A DNA stretch of 43,165 nt from Clostridiales bacterium (GTDB lineage: Bacteria; Bacillota; Clostridia; Lachnospirales; Lachnospiraceae). The first letter of the stretch is position 1; each line of letters starts with the position of its first letter. The position numbers and the translations under genes were made by a program. The notes under the pieces are model-generated. The model saw only the letters and a list, made by a program, of their open reading frames with translations, was not told the origin of the DNA and did not search any database. The stretch lies in NCBI GenBank assembly GCA_019416265.1, contig DXXQ01000248.1:1-43165 (forward strand), given 5' to 3'. Below, piece after piece: positions 13,507 to 22,438 of this stretch.

Positions 13507-14643
13507 TTATTTAATTTTTAAAATCTGCGAAGCTTTTGCCGTGTCTGTTTCGGAGACTGTCTCTGCCTCCACTGTAACATCTCCGGTTCCCTCCAGAGAG
13601 AAGACCTGACAGATATTGATGGTTTCGCCGGGGTTTACTTCGTCAAAAAAGCGGTCCGCAGCGTTGATGTTTTTTTCAGGGATGGCGGCTGTAAGGGAAG
13701 CGCCGTTCTGCCATGCCTGCAGACTTACGTCTACCATGGCGCTGGATGGAGCGGAAGAGGTATTGGTGTAATCGTAATAAACAAGAAGACAGGGTTTCCC
13801 TGCAAAATCCTTTTCCACCCTGTGATCTGTATAGCAGATAGAGAAATCTGCCGTATCAAGAGTAAGAATGTCTGTGGCTTCACCGGAAGACACAGGCGCT
13901 TTCGAAGAACCGTCTGTCTGAGAGGCGTCAGGGCCTTCTGTCAGGGCTGAATCTGCGCTTTCCTCTGTTGCGGCATTTAGGGTTTTCTGAACCTCCTCTG
14001 CAGCATTTTTGAAATTCGCAGACATGATTTTTACAGTATCCTCGTCAAGTGCAACGATTTTCCATACACGGTTTTCGCGAATCAGCGGGTAGGTGAGCTC
14101 TGTTTCTGTAAAGGTATCTTCCACAACAGAGGCTTTCTCGCTGAGGATGGAAGCCAGACGTTCCTGGGCTTCTTTCTGCGCGTCTTCCACATTTTCGCCG
14201 GAAAATGCGGCAGATACGATCTGACGGAGAAATTCACTGATAGCTTCCTGATAAATATCAGTACCGTCAATATAGCGGATAAGAACTGTGATTTTCGCAG
14301 TGCCGTTCTGGAAATCAAAGCTGTTTCTGGTAATTTCATAGGACAGCTTGCTGTTGATCTGACGGAAAAAAGATTCGTAGGCTTCGTTGCGGATGTCTGC
14401 GTTGTCCAGGGCGGAGAGATCACTGCTCTGAAGATGGGAAGCCATCCCGTCGAAATCCATATCCTTCATATCTTTCAGAAAGGCTTCCACAGTTTCCTCC
14501 GGAAGTTTTTTCTGGTAAAGATAGTAGGCAGTTCCCGCACATGCGGCAAGAATCATAACCAGAAGCAAAAGAATAAGCCATAGCCGGCTTTTTTTCTTTT
14601 TTACCGGAAGAGTTGTGTCGTTGATATCTGGTGTCGTATTCAT
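13507..14643 (-). CDS. Membrane-anchored extracytoplasmic protein with DUF5067-like C-terminus
   Basis: About 378 residues. A short cytosolic lysine-rich N-terminus is followed by one membrane segment (SRLWLILLLLVMILAACAGT). The outer part starts with an alpha-helical DUF-type region (about residues 45-215), then a Ser/Thr/Glu-rich linker (about 220-260), then a beta-sandwich of about 120 residues (DFSICYTDHRVEK, CLLVYYDYTNTSSAPSS, QVFSLEG) resembling DUF5067, a domain common in clostridial surface proteins. The alanine-cysteine in AACAG is not a clean lipobox. Start uncertain: the ATG at 14643 or a GTG at 14655; AAGGAGG is too close to one and rather far from the other. It is divergent from the RND exporter with overlapping promoters, so the two may be co-controlled. 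Function unknown. Confidence 0.7.
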   Translation of the reverse strand: MNTTPDINDTTLPVKKKKSRLWLILLLLVMILAACAGTAYYLYQKKLPEETVEAFLKDMKDMDFDGMASHLQSSDLSALDNADIRNEAYESFFRQINSKLSYEITRNSFDFQNGTAKITVLIRYIDGTDIYQEAISEFLRQIVSAAFSGENVEDAQKEAQERLASILSEKASVVEDTFTETELTYPLIRENRVWKIVALDEDTVKIMSANFKNAAEEVQKTLNAATEESADSALTEGPDASQTDGSSKAPVSSGEATDILTLDTADFSICYTDHRVEKDFAGKPCLLVYYDYTNTSSAPSSAMVDVSLQAWQNGASLTAAIPEKNINAADRFFDEVNPGETINICQVFSLEGTGDVTVEAETVSETDTAKASQILKIK

Positions 14644-14681
14644 ACTTTCCTTCACTTCCTCCTTAAAAAATACATAGGTGT

Positions 14682-14710
14682 ATTGTAGCAGAATTCATTG
14701 ACAATAGCAA
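14682..14710 (-). promoter_or_regulatory. Promoter of the DUF5067-like gene
   Basis: On the minus strand, TTGCTA (14705-14710), 17 bp, TACAAT (14682-14687). It overlaps the -35 box and spacer of the divergent promoter at 14698. Confidence 0.6.
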
Positions 14711-14726
14711 TGTGTTTCCATATAAT
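14698..14726 (+). promoter_or_regulatory. Promoter of the RND exporter operon
   Basis: TTGACA (14698-14703), 17 bp, TATAAT (14721-14726): a full consensus promoter. This rules out coding from 14698, where the longest open frame begins. Confidence 0.85.
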
Positions 14727-14741
14727 TACTTATATGACCGA

Positions 14742-14753
14742 CCGTCCGGGCGG
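14742..14753 (+). promoter_or_regulatory. Candidate TetR-type operator in the RND leader
   Basis: CCG-T-CCGG-G-CGG is an imperfect dyad (5 of 6 pairs) just after the predicted transcription start near 14733, next to a GACCGACC half-site. This is a usual place for a repressor, and a TetR gene ends the same operon. The exact operator limits are unclear. Confidence 0.35.
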
Positions 14754-14772
14754 AAGAGAAAATGAGAAACAT

Positions 14773-17700
14773 ATGCTATCGAAATACAGTGTAAAAAAAC
14801 CGTATACAGTGGCAGTGGCAGTGATCCTGGTGCTCATTCTGGGCGTGGTTTCCTTTGGGAAAATGAACACAGATCTTCTGCCCAGTATGAATCTGCCCTA
14901 TGCGGTGGTAATGACTACATATCCGGGAGCCAGCCCGGAGACTGTGGAAATGATGGTGACGAAGCCTATTGAGCAGTCCATGGCTACGGTGACCGATATT
15001 GAGAATGTCAGTTCTCAGTCGAGAGATAATGTGTCTCTCGTTGTCCTGGAATTTCAGGAAACTACGAATATGGATTCAGCGACAATAGAAATTAGAGAGA
15101 AGCTGGATCAGATCAGCGGTTACTGGGATGACGGAGTAGGGAAGCCCATGATCATGAAGCTGAATCCGGATATGATGCCGGTCATGGTAACGGCAGTAGA
15201 GATTGAAGATATGGATGCTGTGGAGGTTACGGATTACGTAAAGAATAACATTCAGGCAGAAATCGAAAGCATTGCCGGAGTTGCCAGCGTTTCCACTACA
15301 GGCAATATAACAGAGCGCGTAGACGTTCTCCTCAGGGAAGACCTGATCAAAAAGACCAATCAGAAGGTTATGAAGGCTTTGAACGGACAGTTCGAGGAAA
15401 AAGAGGAGGATTTAGAAGAGGCCCAGGAAGAACTTAATCAGGGGAAAGAGGCTCTTGATAAAGGCAGAGAGGGGCTGGAAAAAGGCAGAGAACAGCTGGA
15501 AAGCGGGAAAAATCAGCTTGTAAACGGAGTTGCCCAGGGACAGCAGCAGATGGCGGCTGCAGAGGATAAGGTGGAGGCCGGAAAAGCTGAAATCGACAAA
15601 CAGCTTGCAGCTCTTGATGAAAAACAGGCAGAGCTTGACGAGGGCAGGACGAAGCTTGAGGAGAGCAGGGTACAGGTGGTAGATGGTCTGAATAAGCTTT
15701 CTGACGGAAAAGAAGGGATAGAAAGGCTGGAACAGGCATCTGCGGCTCTTGAGGGCAAGGAAGAAGAGCTTTCCCAGGCTCTCGCAGGAGTTATCCAGGG
15801 CATAGAGGCCATTGACAAACAGCTTGCTGCTCTGGAGGAAACGCCGGAGCTTCCCGATTATGAAAGCCTGAAGCAGCAGCTTATGACACAAAGAGCAGAG
15901 CTGGAAGCACAAAAAGCAGGAATAGAGCAGGGAAAAGCAGAGCTTGCAGCCAGCAGGGAGGCTCTGAATGAGCAGTTAAACAGTATTCTTGCATCCTTTG
16001 GCAAGGAGACTGCCCAGGAGGCCCTTGAGGAGATTTCAGCCCAGTCTTCCACATTGTGGGCTTCACTGGATGAAATCGATGCAAATCTTTCCAAGCTTTC
16101 AGAGGGGCAGACCCAGCTTGACCAGGGAAGGGCGAAGCTGGAGGAGGCAAGGAAACAGGATCAGGCAGGAGAAATCCAGCTCGACTCCGGAAAAATAGCC
16201 CTTGAAACCCAGCAGCTTCTCGCGTCCTTGCAGATGGGAGCAGCCCAGTCCAAGCTGGATACCGGAAAGCTTGAAATCGCGCAGAATGAGTCGAAGCTTA
16301 AAGAAGCACAGACCCAGCTTGATTCCGGAAAGGAACAGCTCAAGGAGGCGAAAACTCAGGCAAAGGAGAAGGCAAGTCTTTCCAATATCCTTACAGCGGA
16401 TCTGATCAGGGGACTTCTGGCAGGACAGAATTTTTCCATGCCGGCAGGATATATAGAGGACGGAAAAGAGAGCTGGCTCGTCCGTGTGGGGGACAAAATC
16501 GAAAACACAGAGAAGCTGGAAGATATGGTCATCCTTGATCTGGGAATCGACGGCCTTGCCCCCATCCGGCTGAAGGATGTAGCTGAGGTTACGAAAAAGG
16601 ACGACAGCGATTCCGTATATGCCCGACTGGGCAGCAATCCGGGCGTAATGCTTACCATTGAAAAACAGACAGGATATTCCACCGGAGACGTAACAGACAG
16701 GATTCTGGAAAGAATCGGGGAAATCGAGGCGGAACAGGAAAGGGTTCATTTCTCCGTACTGATGGATCAGGGAGTTTATATTGATCTTGTTGTGGATTCC
16801 GTTATGAACAATATGATTTACGGCGCCATTCTTGCTGTGCTGATCCTGTTCCTTTTCCTGAAGGACATCAAGCCGACCCTTGTGATCGCCCTGTCGATCC
16901 CGATCAGTGTGGTAACAGCCGTTGTACTGATGTATTTCAGCGGAATTTCCCTGAATGTTATTTCCCTTTCCGGTCTTGCTCTGGGTATCGGTATGCTGGT
17001 AGACAACTCCATTGTGGTGATCGAGAATATTGACCGTATGCGCCAGCTTGGAGTTCCGGCAAGAAAGGCGGCAGTAGAAGGCGCCTGGCAGGTGGCAGGG
17101 GCGATTGCAGCCTCCACCCTGACTACAGTCTGCGTATTCCTTCCGATCGTGTTTACAGAGGGAATCACAAGGCAGTTATTTGTGGATATGGGGCTTACCA
17201 TTGCCTATTCCCTTTTTGCCAGCCTTCTTGTAGCATTGACGCTGGTTCCCGCAATGTCAGCGGGACTGCTGCGTAAATCTGCACCAAAAAAACACAAACT
17301 TCTGGATAAGATCACAGACCTTTATGCAAGACTTCTTTCCGGAGCCCTTCGCGTGAAATGGCTGGTGCTCCTTCTTGCCCTTGTACTTCTCGGAACAAGT
17401 GCGGTAGCCGCTGTTCGAAAAGGTACCGCCTTTATGCCTCCGATGGAGAGCACCCAGGCCACAATGACCATTATCCCTCCGGAGGGCACGGAGTTTGGGG
17501 AAATGACGAAGTATGCAGACGACATTATCGCATCCATCGAGGATATCGAGGATATTGACAATATCGGAGCCATGGCAGGAGGAGGCAGCGCGTCCTCTAT
17601 GATGGGAGGAGAAGCGAAATCCATCAGCGCATACCTTCTTCTGAAAGAAGACAAGAAGCTTTCCGGAGAGGAACTGGAAAAGGAAATTCTTGCAAGAACA

Positions 17701-18894
17701 AAGGACAGTCCCTGTGAAGTACAGGTCAATACCCAGTCTATGGATATGAGCGCCCTTGGAGGAACGGGTATCCAGATCCAGATCAAAGGAAAGGAACTGG
17801 ATACGCTTTCCGAGCTTTCCAAACAGGTGGCGGAAATTGTAGAAAAAACAGAGGGAACCCAGAATGTGTCCGATGGCCAGGAGGATGCAGACAGAGAATA
17901 CAGGATTATTGTTAATAAAGCAAAGGCAATGGAACATCAGCTGACGGTTGCCCAGGTATTCCAGGAAATACAGGGAAAAATAGAAGAAGCCTCCGCAGCG
18001 ACGACTCTTTCCACAGAAGATAAAGACTACAGCGTTTATGTCAGGGATGAAAAGAACGAAGCTCTTACCCGTGAGGAACTCAAAGAAACAGAAATTGAGG
18101 TTACGGGAGCAGACGGAAAGAAGGAGAAGGTAAAGCTTTCCCAGATTGCGGACTTCGAGGAAGCCACAGGACCCCAGTCCATAAGCAGGGACGGACAGTC
18201 CCGTTATATGACAGTGTCTGCGGAGATCGCCCCCGGCTATAACATCGGTCTTGTAAGTGACCAGGTGGAGAAGAACCTGAAGGATTATGAACTGCCCAAG
18301 GGGTATACGGTGGAAATGAAAGGTGAGGATGAAACCATCAATGAGGCCATGGATCAGCTTTACCTGATGCTTATTCTGGCTCTTGCCTTCATGTATCTTA
18401 TTATGGTGGCGCAGTTCCAGTCCCTTCTTTCTCCGTTTATCATTATGTTTACCATCCCTCTTGCTTTTACAGGCGGATTTATGGGACTTCTGGCAGCGGA
18501 TCAGGAGGTCAGTGTCATTGCAATGATCGGATTTATCATGCTTTCCGGTATTATTGTAAATAATGGTATTGTTCTGGTCGATTACACAAATCAGCTCCGC
18601 GCAGAAGGAATGGAGAAACGGGAAGCCCTGATCAGGGCGGGAAAGGACCGTCTCCGTCCCATTGTCATGACAGCTCTTACCACCATTCTCGGGCTGTCCA
18701 CCATGGCGGCAGGCGTGGGCATGGGTGGCGATATGGTGCAGCCTATGGCAATCGTTACCATCGGAGGACTGATTTACGGTACTCTTCTGACTCTGTTTGT
18801 AGTTCCGTGTATCTATGATGTGCTGAACAGAAAGAATTATCATTGTCAGAAGGAGGAATGGGAGGAGATTTCGGATGATATTGGAAAACAATGA
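14773..18894 (+). CDS. RND-family exporter with long coiled-coil insertion
   Basis: 1373 residues, against about 1030 for AcrB-type pumps. The N-terminal membrane helix (about 10-30) and porter domain start normally (YPGASPETVEMMVTKPIE). After VLLREDLIKKTNQ a helical insertion of about 340 residues (195-535) appears, built of repeats like LxxGKxxLxxGxxxL; the normal fold resumes at LTADLIRGLLAGQN. The insertion sits where AcrB has its docking domain. Membrane helices resume near 675; GMLVDNSIVVIEN in TM4 keeps one of the two AcrB proton-relay aspartates. The second half (from about 870) repeats the fold without insertion and ends in five or six helices. The ATG at 14773 is chosen because the promoter occupies 14698-14726; no strong ribosome site is seen. 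The substrate is unknown; the TetR gene follows with a 20-nt overlap. Confidence 0.88.
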   Translation: MLSKYSVKKPYTVAVAVILVLILGVVSFGKMNTDLLPSMNLPYAVVMTTYPGASPETVEMMVTKPIEQSMATVTDIENVSSQSRDNVSLVVLEFQETTNMDSATIEIREKLDQISGYWDDGVGKPMIMKLNPDMMPVMVTAVEIEDMDAVEVTDYVKNNIQAEIESIAGVASVSTTGNITERVDVLLREDLIKKTNQKVMKALNGQFEEKEEDLEEAQEELNQGKEALDKGREGLEKGREQLESGKNQLVNGVAQGQQQMAAAEDKVEAGKAEIDKQLAALDEKQAELDEGRTKLEESRVQVVDGLNKLSDGKEGIERLEQASAALEGKEEELSQALAGVIQGIEAIDKQLAALEETPELPDYESLKQQLMTQRAELEAQKAGIEQGKAELAASREALNEQLNSILASFGKETAQEALEEISAQSSTLWASLDEIDANLSKLSEGQTQLDQGRAKLEEARKQDQAGEIQLDSGKIALETQQLLASLQMGAAQSKLDTGKLEIAQNESKLKEAQTQLDSGKEQLKEAKTQAKEKASLSNILTADLIRGLLAGQNFSMPAGYIEDGKESWLVRVGDKIENTEKLEDMVILDLGIDGLAPIRLKDVAEVTKKDDSDSVYARLGSNPGVMLTIEKQTGYSTGDVTDRILERIGEIEAEQERVHFSVLMDQGVYIDLVVDSVMNNMIYGAILAVLILFLFLKDIKPTLVIALSIPISVVTAVVLMYFSGISLNVISLSGLALGIGMLVDNSIVVIENIDRMRQLGVPARKAAVEGAWQVAGAIAASTLTTVCVFLPIVFTEGITRQLFVDMGLTIAYSLFASLLVALTLVPAMSAGLLRKSAPKKHKLLDKITDLYARLLSGALRVKWLVLLLALVLLGTSAVAAVRKGTAFMPPMESTQATMTIIPPEGTEFGEMTKYADDIIASIEDIEDIDNIGAMAGGGSASSMMGGEAKSISAYLLLKEDKKLSGEELEKEILARTKDSPCEVQVNTQSMDMSALGGTGIQIQIKGKELDTLSELSKQVAEIVEKTEGTQNVSDGQEDADREYRIIVNKAKAMEHQLTVAQVFQEIQGKIEEASAATTLSTEDKDYSVYVRDEKNEALTREELKETEIEVTGADGKKEKVKLSQIADFEEATGPQSISRDGQSRYMTVSAEIAPGYNIGLVSDQVEKNLKDYELPKGYTVEMKGEDETINEAMDQLYLMLILALAFMYLIMVAQFQSLLSPFIIMFTIPLAFTGGFMGLLAADQEVSVIAMIGFIMLSGIIVNNGIVLVDYTNQLRAEGMEKREALIRAGKDRLRPIVMTALTTILGLSTMAAGVGMGGDMVQPMAIVTIGGLIYGTLLTLFVVPCIYDVLNRKNYHCQKEEWEEISDDIGKQ

Positions 18895-19468
18895 AAAAGT
18901 TCTTGCCATGTACAAGGCTGTATGCAGCCTGGTGGAGGAAGGCTGTGATATCCACAGGCTGAAAGTTGCGGATATCACAGCGAAGGCGGGAATCGGAAAG
19001 GGAACTGCATATGAATATTTTCGGAGCAAGGATGAGCTTCTCATCCGGGCTCTGCAGTATGATTATTATCTGAGCTGTCATAAAATAGAAGAGGCGCTGA
19101 AGGAGGGGCGTACCTTTCGGGATAATGTGGAAGTGATGTTTGGACAGATCGAGCAGTGCTGTGCAAACAGACGTCTTTCCCTTCAGTTTATGAAACTCCT
19201 CGATGAATTCCGGGAAAAAAATGAAAACTGTGTGAAAGAACATATGACAAAGGAAATCAGAGTCTTTACCGGACTTCTGGATCAGATAGCGGAGCTTGGA
19301 AAGAAAGAGGGCTGTATCAACAGCGGGGTTCCCGGAAGGTTCGTAAGGCTGGAGCTTGGTTCCAAATTGATAGGATATTATATTTTTTTACAGACAGATA
19401 AAACAGAAGAGGAACGGAGAGAAATGAAAGACTTTTTGTACGGGACGATCATGAAAAGTCTGAGCTGA
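18875..19468 (+). CDS. TetR-family regulator of the RND operon
   Basis: 197 residues. The N-terminal helix-turn-helix is VADITAKAGIGKGTAYEYF followed by RSKDELL, the TetR signature. The rest is an all-helical ligand-binding domain, cysteine-rich around residues 84-90 (QIEQCCANRR). The start at 18875 lies inside the end of the exporter gene, with GGAGGAG upstream, so translation is coupled. A repressor at the end of the operon it controls would produce negative feedback; the candidate operator is at 14742-14753. The ligand may be an exported compound. Confidence 0.85.
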   Translation: MILENNEKVLAMYKAVCSLVEEGCDIHRLKVADITAKAGIGKGTAYEYFRSKDELLIRALQYDYYLSCHKIEEALKEGRTFRDNVEVMFGQIEQCCANRRLSLQFMKLLDEFREKNENCVKEHMTKEIRVFTGLLDQIAELGKKEGCINSGVPGRFVRLELGSKLIGYYIFLQTDKTEEERREMKDFLYGTIMKSLS

Positions 19469-19507
19469 GCTTCGTCAATGGAAAAGGATGGAAAGGAGAA
19501 CGGAATT

Positions 19508-20437
19508 ATGAGTGCAAAATATGAATCATATTTAATATCAGAGGTGGATGACCTGGAAATTTCTGTAATGGCGCTGGTTCCGCAGAAAAAGCCCTACAGG
19601 GCAGTCGTGCAGATCGTTCACGGAATGAGCGAGCATAAGGAGAGATATCTGCCCTTCATGGAATATCTGGCAGAGCAGGGATATGTGTCTGTCATTCACG
19701 ATCACAGAGGTCATGGGAAAAGTATCCGCGGAAATGCAGATTTAGGTTATATGTACGGCGGCGGGGCAGAGGCTGTTATCCGGGATATTGGTCTTGTAAA
19801 CAGAAAAATACGGGCAGAGCTTTCGGAACTTCCTCTGATCCTCATGGGGCACAGCATGGGCTCTCTTGCAGTCCGGGCCTTTGCGGCAGAGCATGACAGC
19901 TGCATGGATATGCTCATTGTCTGCGGTTCTCCAAGCTACAATGGGGCGATGCCTCTCGGGAAAGCCATTGCTTCTGTAGAAAAAGCAGTTCTGGGAGAAA
20001 GGCACAGAAGCCGTCTTATTGAATCCATAAGCTTTGGCCCCAATGTATGGAAATTCAGGAAGGATAAAACCTGTACGGCCTGGATCTGTTCAGATCCTGT
20101 GGTTGCCAGGGAGTACGAGACATCCAGACTTTGCGGCTTCACCTTTACTGACGATGGGTATCTGGCGCTTTTTGATCTGATGAAACGGGCATACGATACG
20201 AAACATTTCTGCTGTACCAATCCTGATATGCCAGTGCTGTTTATAAGCGGAGCAGAAGACCCCTGCCTGATCGATGTGCGCCATTTCGCCAAAGCCGTAC
20301 AGGTAATGCGAAGAGCCGGATATCTGGATGTGAAGGGAAAACTGTATCCGGGAATGAGACATGAGATTTTGAATGAAAAGGACAAGTACCGGGTATATAA
20401 GGATATTGTTACCTATATGAGACGAAAAGGTTTTTAA
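19508..20437 (+). CDS. Alpha/beta hydrolase, monoacylglycerol-lipase-like (serine aminopeptidase S33 type)
   Basis: 309 residues with an alpha/beta-hydrolase fold. The oxyanion region is VQIVHGMSEHKERYLPF, then DHRGHGKS. The nucleophile is Ser116 in GHSMGS, the acid is probably Asp in SGAEDPC, and the histidine is in GMRHEILNE near the end. HGMxEHxxRY is the mark of the lysophospholipase/monoacylglycerol lipase group. There is no signal peptide, so it is cytosolic. AAAGGAG lies 9 nt before the ATG at 19508; an ATG at 19478 lacks a ribosome site. It is 39 bp after the TetR gene and may be the last gene of the exporter operon. The substrate is unknown. Confidence 0.88.
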   Translation: MSAKYESYLISEVDDLEISVMALVPQKKPYRAVVQIVHGMSEHKERYLPFMEYLAEQGYVSVIHDHRGHGKSIRGNADLGYMYGGGAEAVIRDIGLVNRKIRAELSELPLILMGHSMGSLAVRAFAAEHDSCMDMLIVCGSPSYNGAMPLGKAIASVEKAVLGERHRSRLIESISFGPNVWKFRKDKTCTAWICSDPVVAREYETSRLCGFTFTDDGYLALFDLMKRAYDTKHFCCTNPDMPVLFISGAEDPCLIDVRHFAKAVQVMRRAGYLDVKGKLYPGMRHEILNEKDKYRVYKDIVTYMRRKGF

Positions 20438-20463
20438 AGATTCAGGTAATTTTTCAGGCCCTT

Positions 20464-20494
20464 TTGAATAGAGTGAAAAGTCTTTGCTTATAAT
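20464..20494 (+). promoter_or_regulatory. Possible promoter of the small lipoprotein gene
   Basis: TTGAAT (20464-20469) and TATAAT (20489-20494) with a 19-bp spacer, longer than ideal. Confidence 0.4.
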
Positions 20495-20572
20495 AGGAAC
20501 AGGTTCAGATGCAAAGGGATTCAGAGAAGCGCTGAATGCCGGATCATGTCTGAAAAGAAAGGGGCTGATTCT

Positions 20573-20728
20573 ATGTGGAAAAAAGGCTGGATCCTGTTTC
20601 TGCTTCTTCTGTGCGTGGCTTTTATGGTAAGCTGCGGGAAAGAGCGGGGAAAAGGGCAGGAAAAAGGAGAACTGGTACGTACTGAGGCTGTCGGTGAAAT
20701 CCGGCAGCCTTTATGTGTAACAACATAA
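20573..20728 (+). CDS. Small putative lipoprotein
   Basis: 51 codons. MWKKGWILFLLLLCVAFMVS is followed by CGKERGKGQ: a lysine-rich start, a hydrophobic core and a lipobox-like FMVSC, so the cysteine would be lipidated. Only about 30 residues follow, rich in Lys/Gly/Glu. AAAGGGG lies 8 nt upstream of the ATG. I do not recognise a family. It may be a true mini-lipoprotein or the 5' remnant of a longer lipoprotein gene, since the frame ends just before the malQ promoter. Confidence 0.45.
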   Translation: MWKKGWILFLLLLCVAFMVSCGKERGKGQEKGELVRTEAVGEIRQPLCVTT

Positions 20729-20768
20729 TAAGAAACGACATGATATTGTGTAAAATTACCTAAAGTTA

Positions 20769-20797
20769 TTGACCATAAAGAGGTATTTTGGTATAAT
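20769..20797 (+). promoter_or_regulatory. Promoter of malQ
   Basis: TTGACC (20769-20774), 17 bp, TATAAT (20792-20797). The leader contains a small hairpin GCGAC-GGAA-GTCGC at 20808-20821. The promoter excludes translation from the TTG at 20769. Confidence 0.82.
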
Positions 20798-20888
20798 TTC
20801 AACAGTGCGCGACGGAAGTCGCAGAAAAAAAAGCAGTTATGAACGGAAAGAAAAGCTGCAAAAATACAGAAATACAGAGGTGCATAAG

Positions 20889-22370
20889 ATGAGAGCTAGC
20901 GGTGTATTGTTACCAATATCAAGTATTCCGTCCAATTATGGGATTGGATGTTTTTCAAAAGAGGCGTATAATGTTGTGGATCAGCTGATTGCGGCAGGCC
21001 AGAAATACTGGCAGATTCTGCCCCTCGGACCTACGGGATACGGAGATTCTCCTTACCAGTCATTTTCCACTTTTGCGGGGAATCCATATTTTATTGATCT
21101 GGAGGTTTTGATCCGTGAAGGGCTTCTCACAGAGCAGGAATGCAGAAGCTGCGACTGGGGCGGAAGCGAGAGCTATGTGGATTATGGTAAGATTTACGAA
21201 TCCAGATTTAAACTGCTTCGAATGGCATATAACCGTTTCGATTGTACGGCAGATTCGGAATTCGGGAAATTTGTCCGGGCCAACGGTTACTGGCTGGAAG
21301 ACTACTGTCTGTTCATGGCAATTAAAAATGAGCAGGGAGGAAAGGGCTGGACAGAATGGCCGGCAGAGCTTATGAAGCGTCTTCCGGGAGCAATTGCCCA
21401 GGCCAGGGAAAGACTTCGCGATGAGATTCAGTTTTACCGTTTCCAGCAGTACTGGTTTTATAAACAGTGGTGCTGGCTGAAAACCTATGCAAACAATAAC
21501 GGACTTAAGATCATAGGGGATGTGCCGATTTATGTTGCCTTTGACAGTGCGGATGCATGGGCAAATCCGCTTCTCTTCCAGTTCGATGAGGACAGCAGAC
21601 CTTTAGCGGTGGCAGGCTGCCCGCCGGATGGATTTTCCGCAACAGGACAGCTTTGGGGAAATCCTGTATACAGCTGGGAATATCACAGAAGTACGGAATA
21701 TGCGTGGTGGGTTCAGCGAATGACACACAGCATGGAGACATACGATGTGGTGCGTATCGATCATTTCCGGGGCTTTGATGAATTTTATTCCATTCCTTAC
21801 GGAGATGAGACTGCGGAGTTTGGACACTGGGAAAAAGGCCCGGGAGCAGAGCTTTTTAAAGTTCTCAAAGAAAAAGTGGAGAATCTGGAAGTGATAGCCG
21901 AAGATCTGGGCTTTCTGACGGAAAGCGTTCTGGATATGCTGAAAGAAACAGGATTTCCGGGGATGAAGGTTCTGCAGTTTGCTTTTGACGGCAGTGAGGA
22001 CAGCGCTTATCTGCCTCATAAGTATGACAGAAACTGTGTAGTTTATACAGGCACCCATGACAATGAGACAACCAGAGGCTGGTACGAAAATCTGAACGAC
22101 CATGACTTTAAATTTGTACGTGCTTATACAGCATGTGAGGACAAGTCTGTGGAAGAATGTGTATGGGCGCTGATTCGAACGGCTATGGCAAGTGTGGCAG
22201 ATCTGGCCATAATTCCTGTGCAGGATTATCTCTGCCTGGGAAATGAGACGCGTATGAACGCGCCGTCCAGTCTGGGGCTGAACTGGAAATGGAGACTTAC
22301 CAGAAATCAGCTCTCCGGCGGATTGGTCGAACGGATCCGTGCGATGACGAAATTATACGGAAGGCTGTAA
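20889..22370 (+). CDS. malQ: 4-alpha-glucanotransferase (amylomaltase, GH77)
   Basis: 493 residues, normal for the family. It transfers alpha-1,4-glucan chains between maltodextrins in the cytosol for glycogen and maltodextrin metabolism. Motifs: SSIPSNYGIGCF at the N-terminus, YWQILPLGPTGYGDSPYQS, DVPIYVAFDSADAWA, the nucleophile Asp in VRIDHFRGF, the acid/base Glu in VIAEDLGF, and the third carboxylate in GTHDNETTRGW. The ATG at 20889 starts the conserved MRASGVLLPISS and has AGAGGTG 7 nt upstream. A small membrane protein gene follows, 68 bp downstream, probably in the same transcript. Confidence 0.95.
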   Translation: MRASGVLLPISSIPSNYGIGCFSKEAYNVVDQLIAAGQKYWQILPLGPTGYGDSPYQSFSTFAGNPYFIDLEVLIREGLLTEQECRSCDWGGSESYVDYGKIYESRFKLLRMAYNRFDCTADSEFGKFVRANGYWLEDYCLFMAIKNEQGGKGWTEWPAELMKRLPGAIAQARERLRDEIQFYRFQQYWFYKQWCWLKTYANNNGLKIIGDVPIYVAFDSADAWANPLLFQFDEDSRPLAVAGCPPDGFSATGQLWGNPVYSWEYHRSTEYAWWVQRMTHSMETYDVVRIDHFRGFDEFYSIPYGDETAEFGHWEKGPGAELFKVLKEKVENLEVIAEDLGFLTESVLDMLKETGFPGMKVLQFAFDGSEDSAYLPHKYDRNCVVYTGTHDNETTRGWYENLNDHDFKFVRAYTACEDKSVEECVWALIRTAMASVADLAIIPVQDYLCLGNETRMNAPSSLGLNWKWRLTRNQLSGGLVERIRAMTKLYGRL

Positions 22371-22438
22371 AAAAGGGGCTGTTATTGCCCAAGGATTTAC
22401 GGTTTCCCACAGGAAACCAATGGTTAAGGAGGATTATT

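Noticed and set aside
14698..14772. Start of the RND gene at the TTG at 14698
   Set aside because: That TTG is the -35 box of a consensus promoter, and transcription should begin near 14733.
15361..16380. Possible separate gene fused by error into the RND frame
   Set aside because: The frame is continuous, composition and codon use match the rest, and the RND fold resumes correctly after the insertion.
17257..19044. 595-residue open frame on the minus strand
   Set aside because: It runs antisense to the well-supported RND and TetR genes, has cysteine/histidine-rich composition typical of shadow frames, and no ribosome site.
20769..20888. Start of malQ at the TTG at 20769
   Set aside because: That TTG is the -35 box of the malQ promoter; the family start MRASGVLLP is at 20889.
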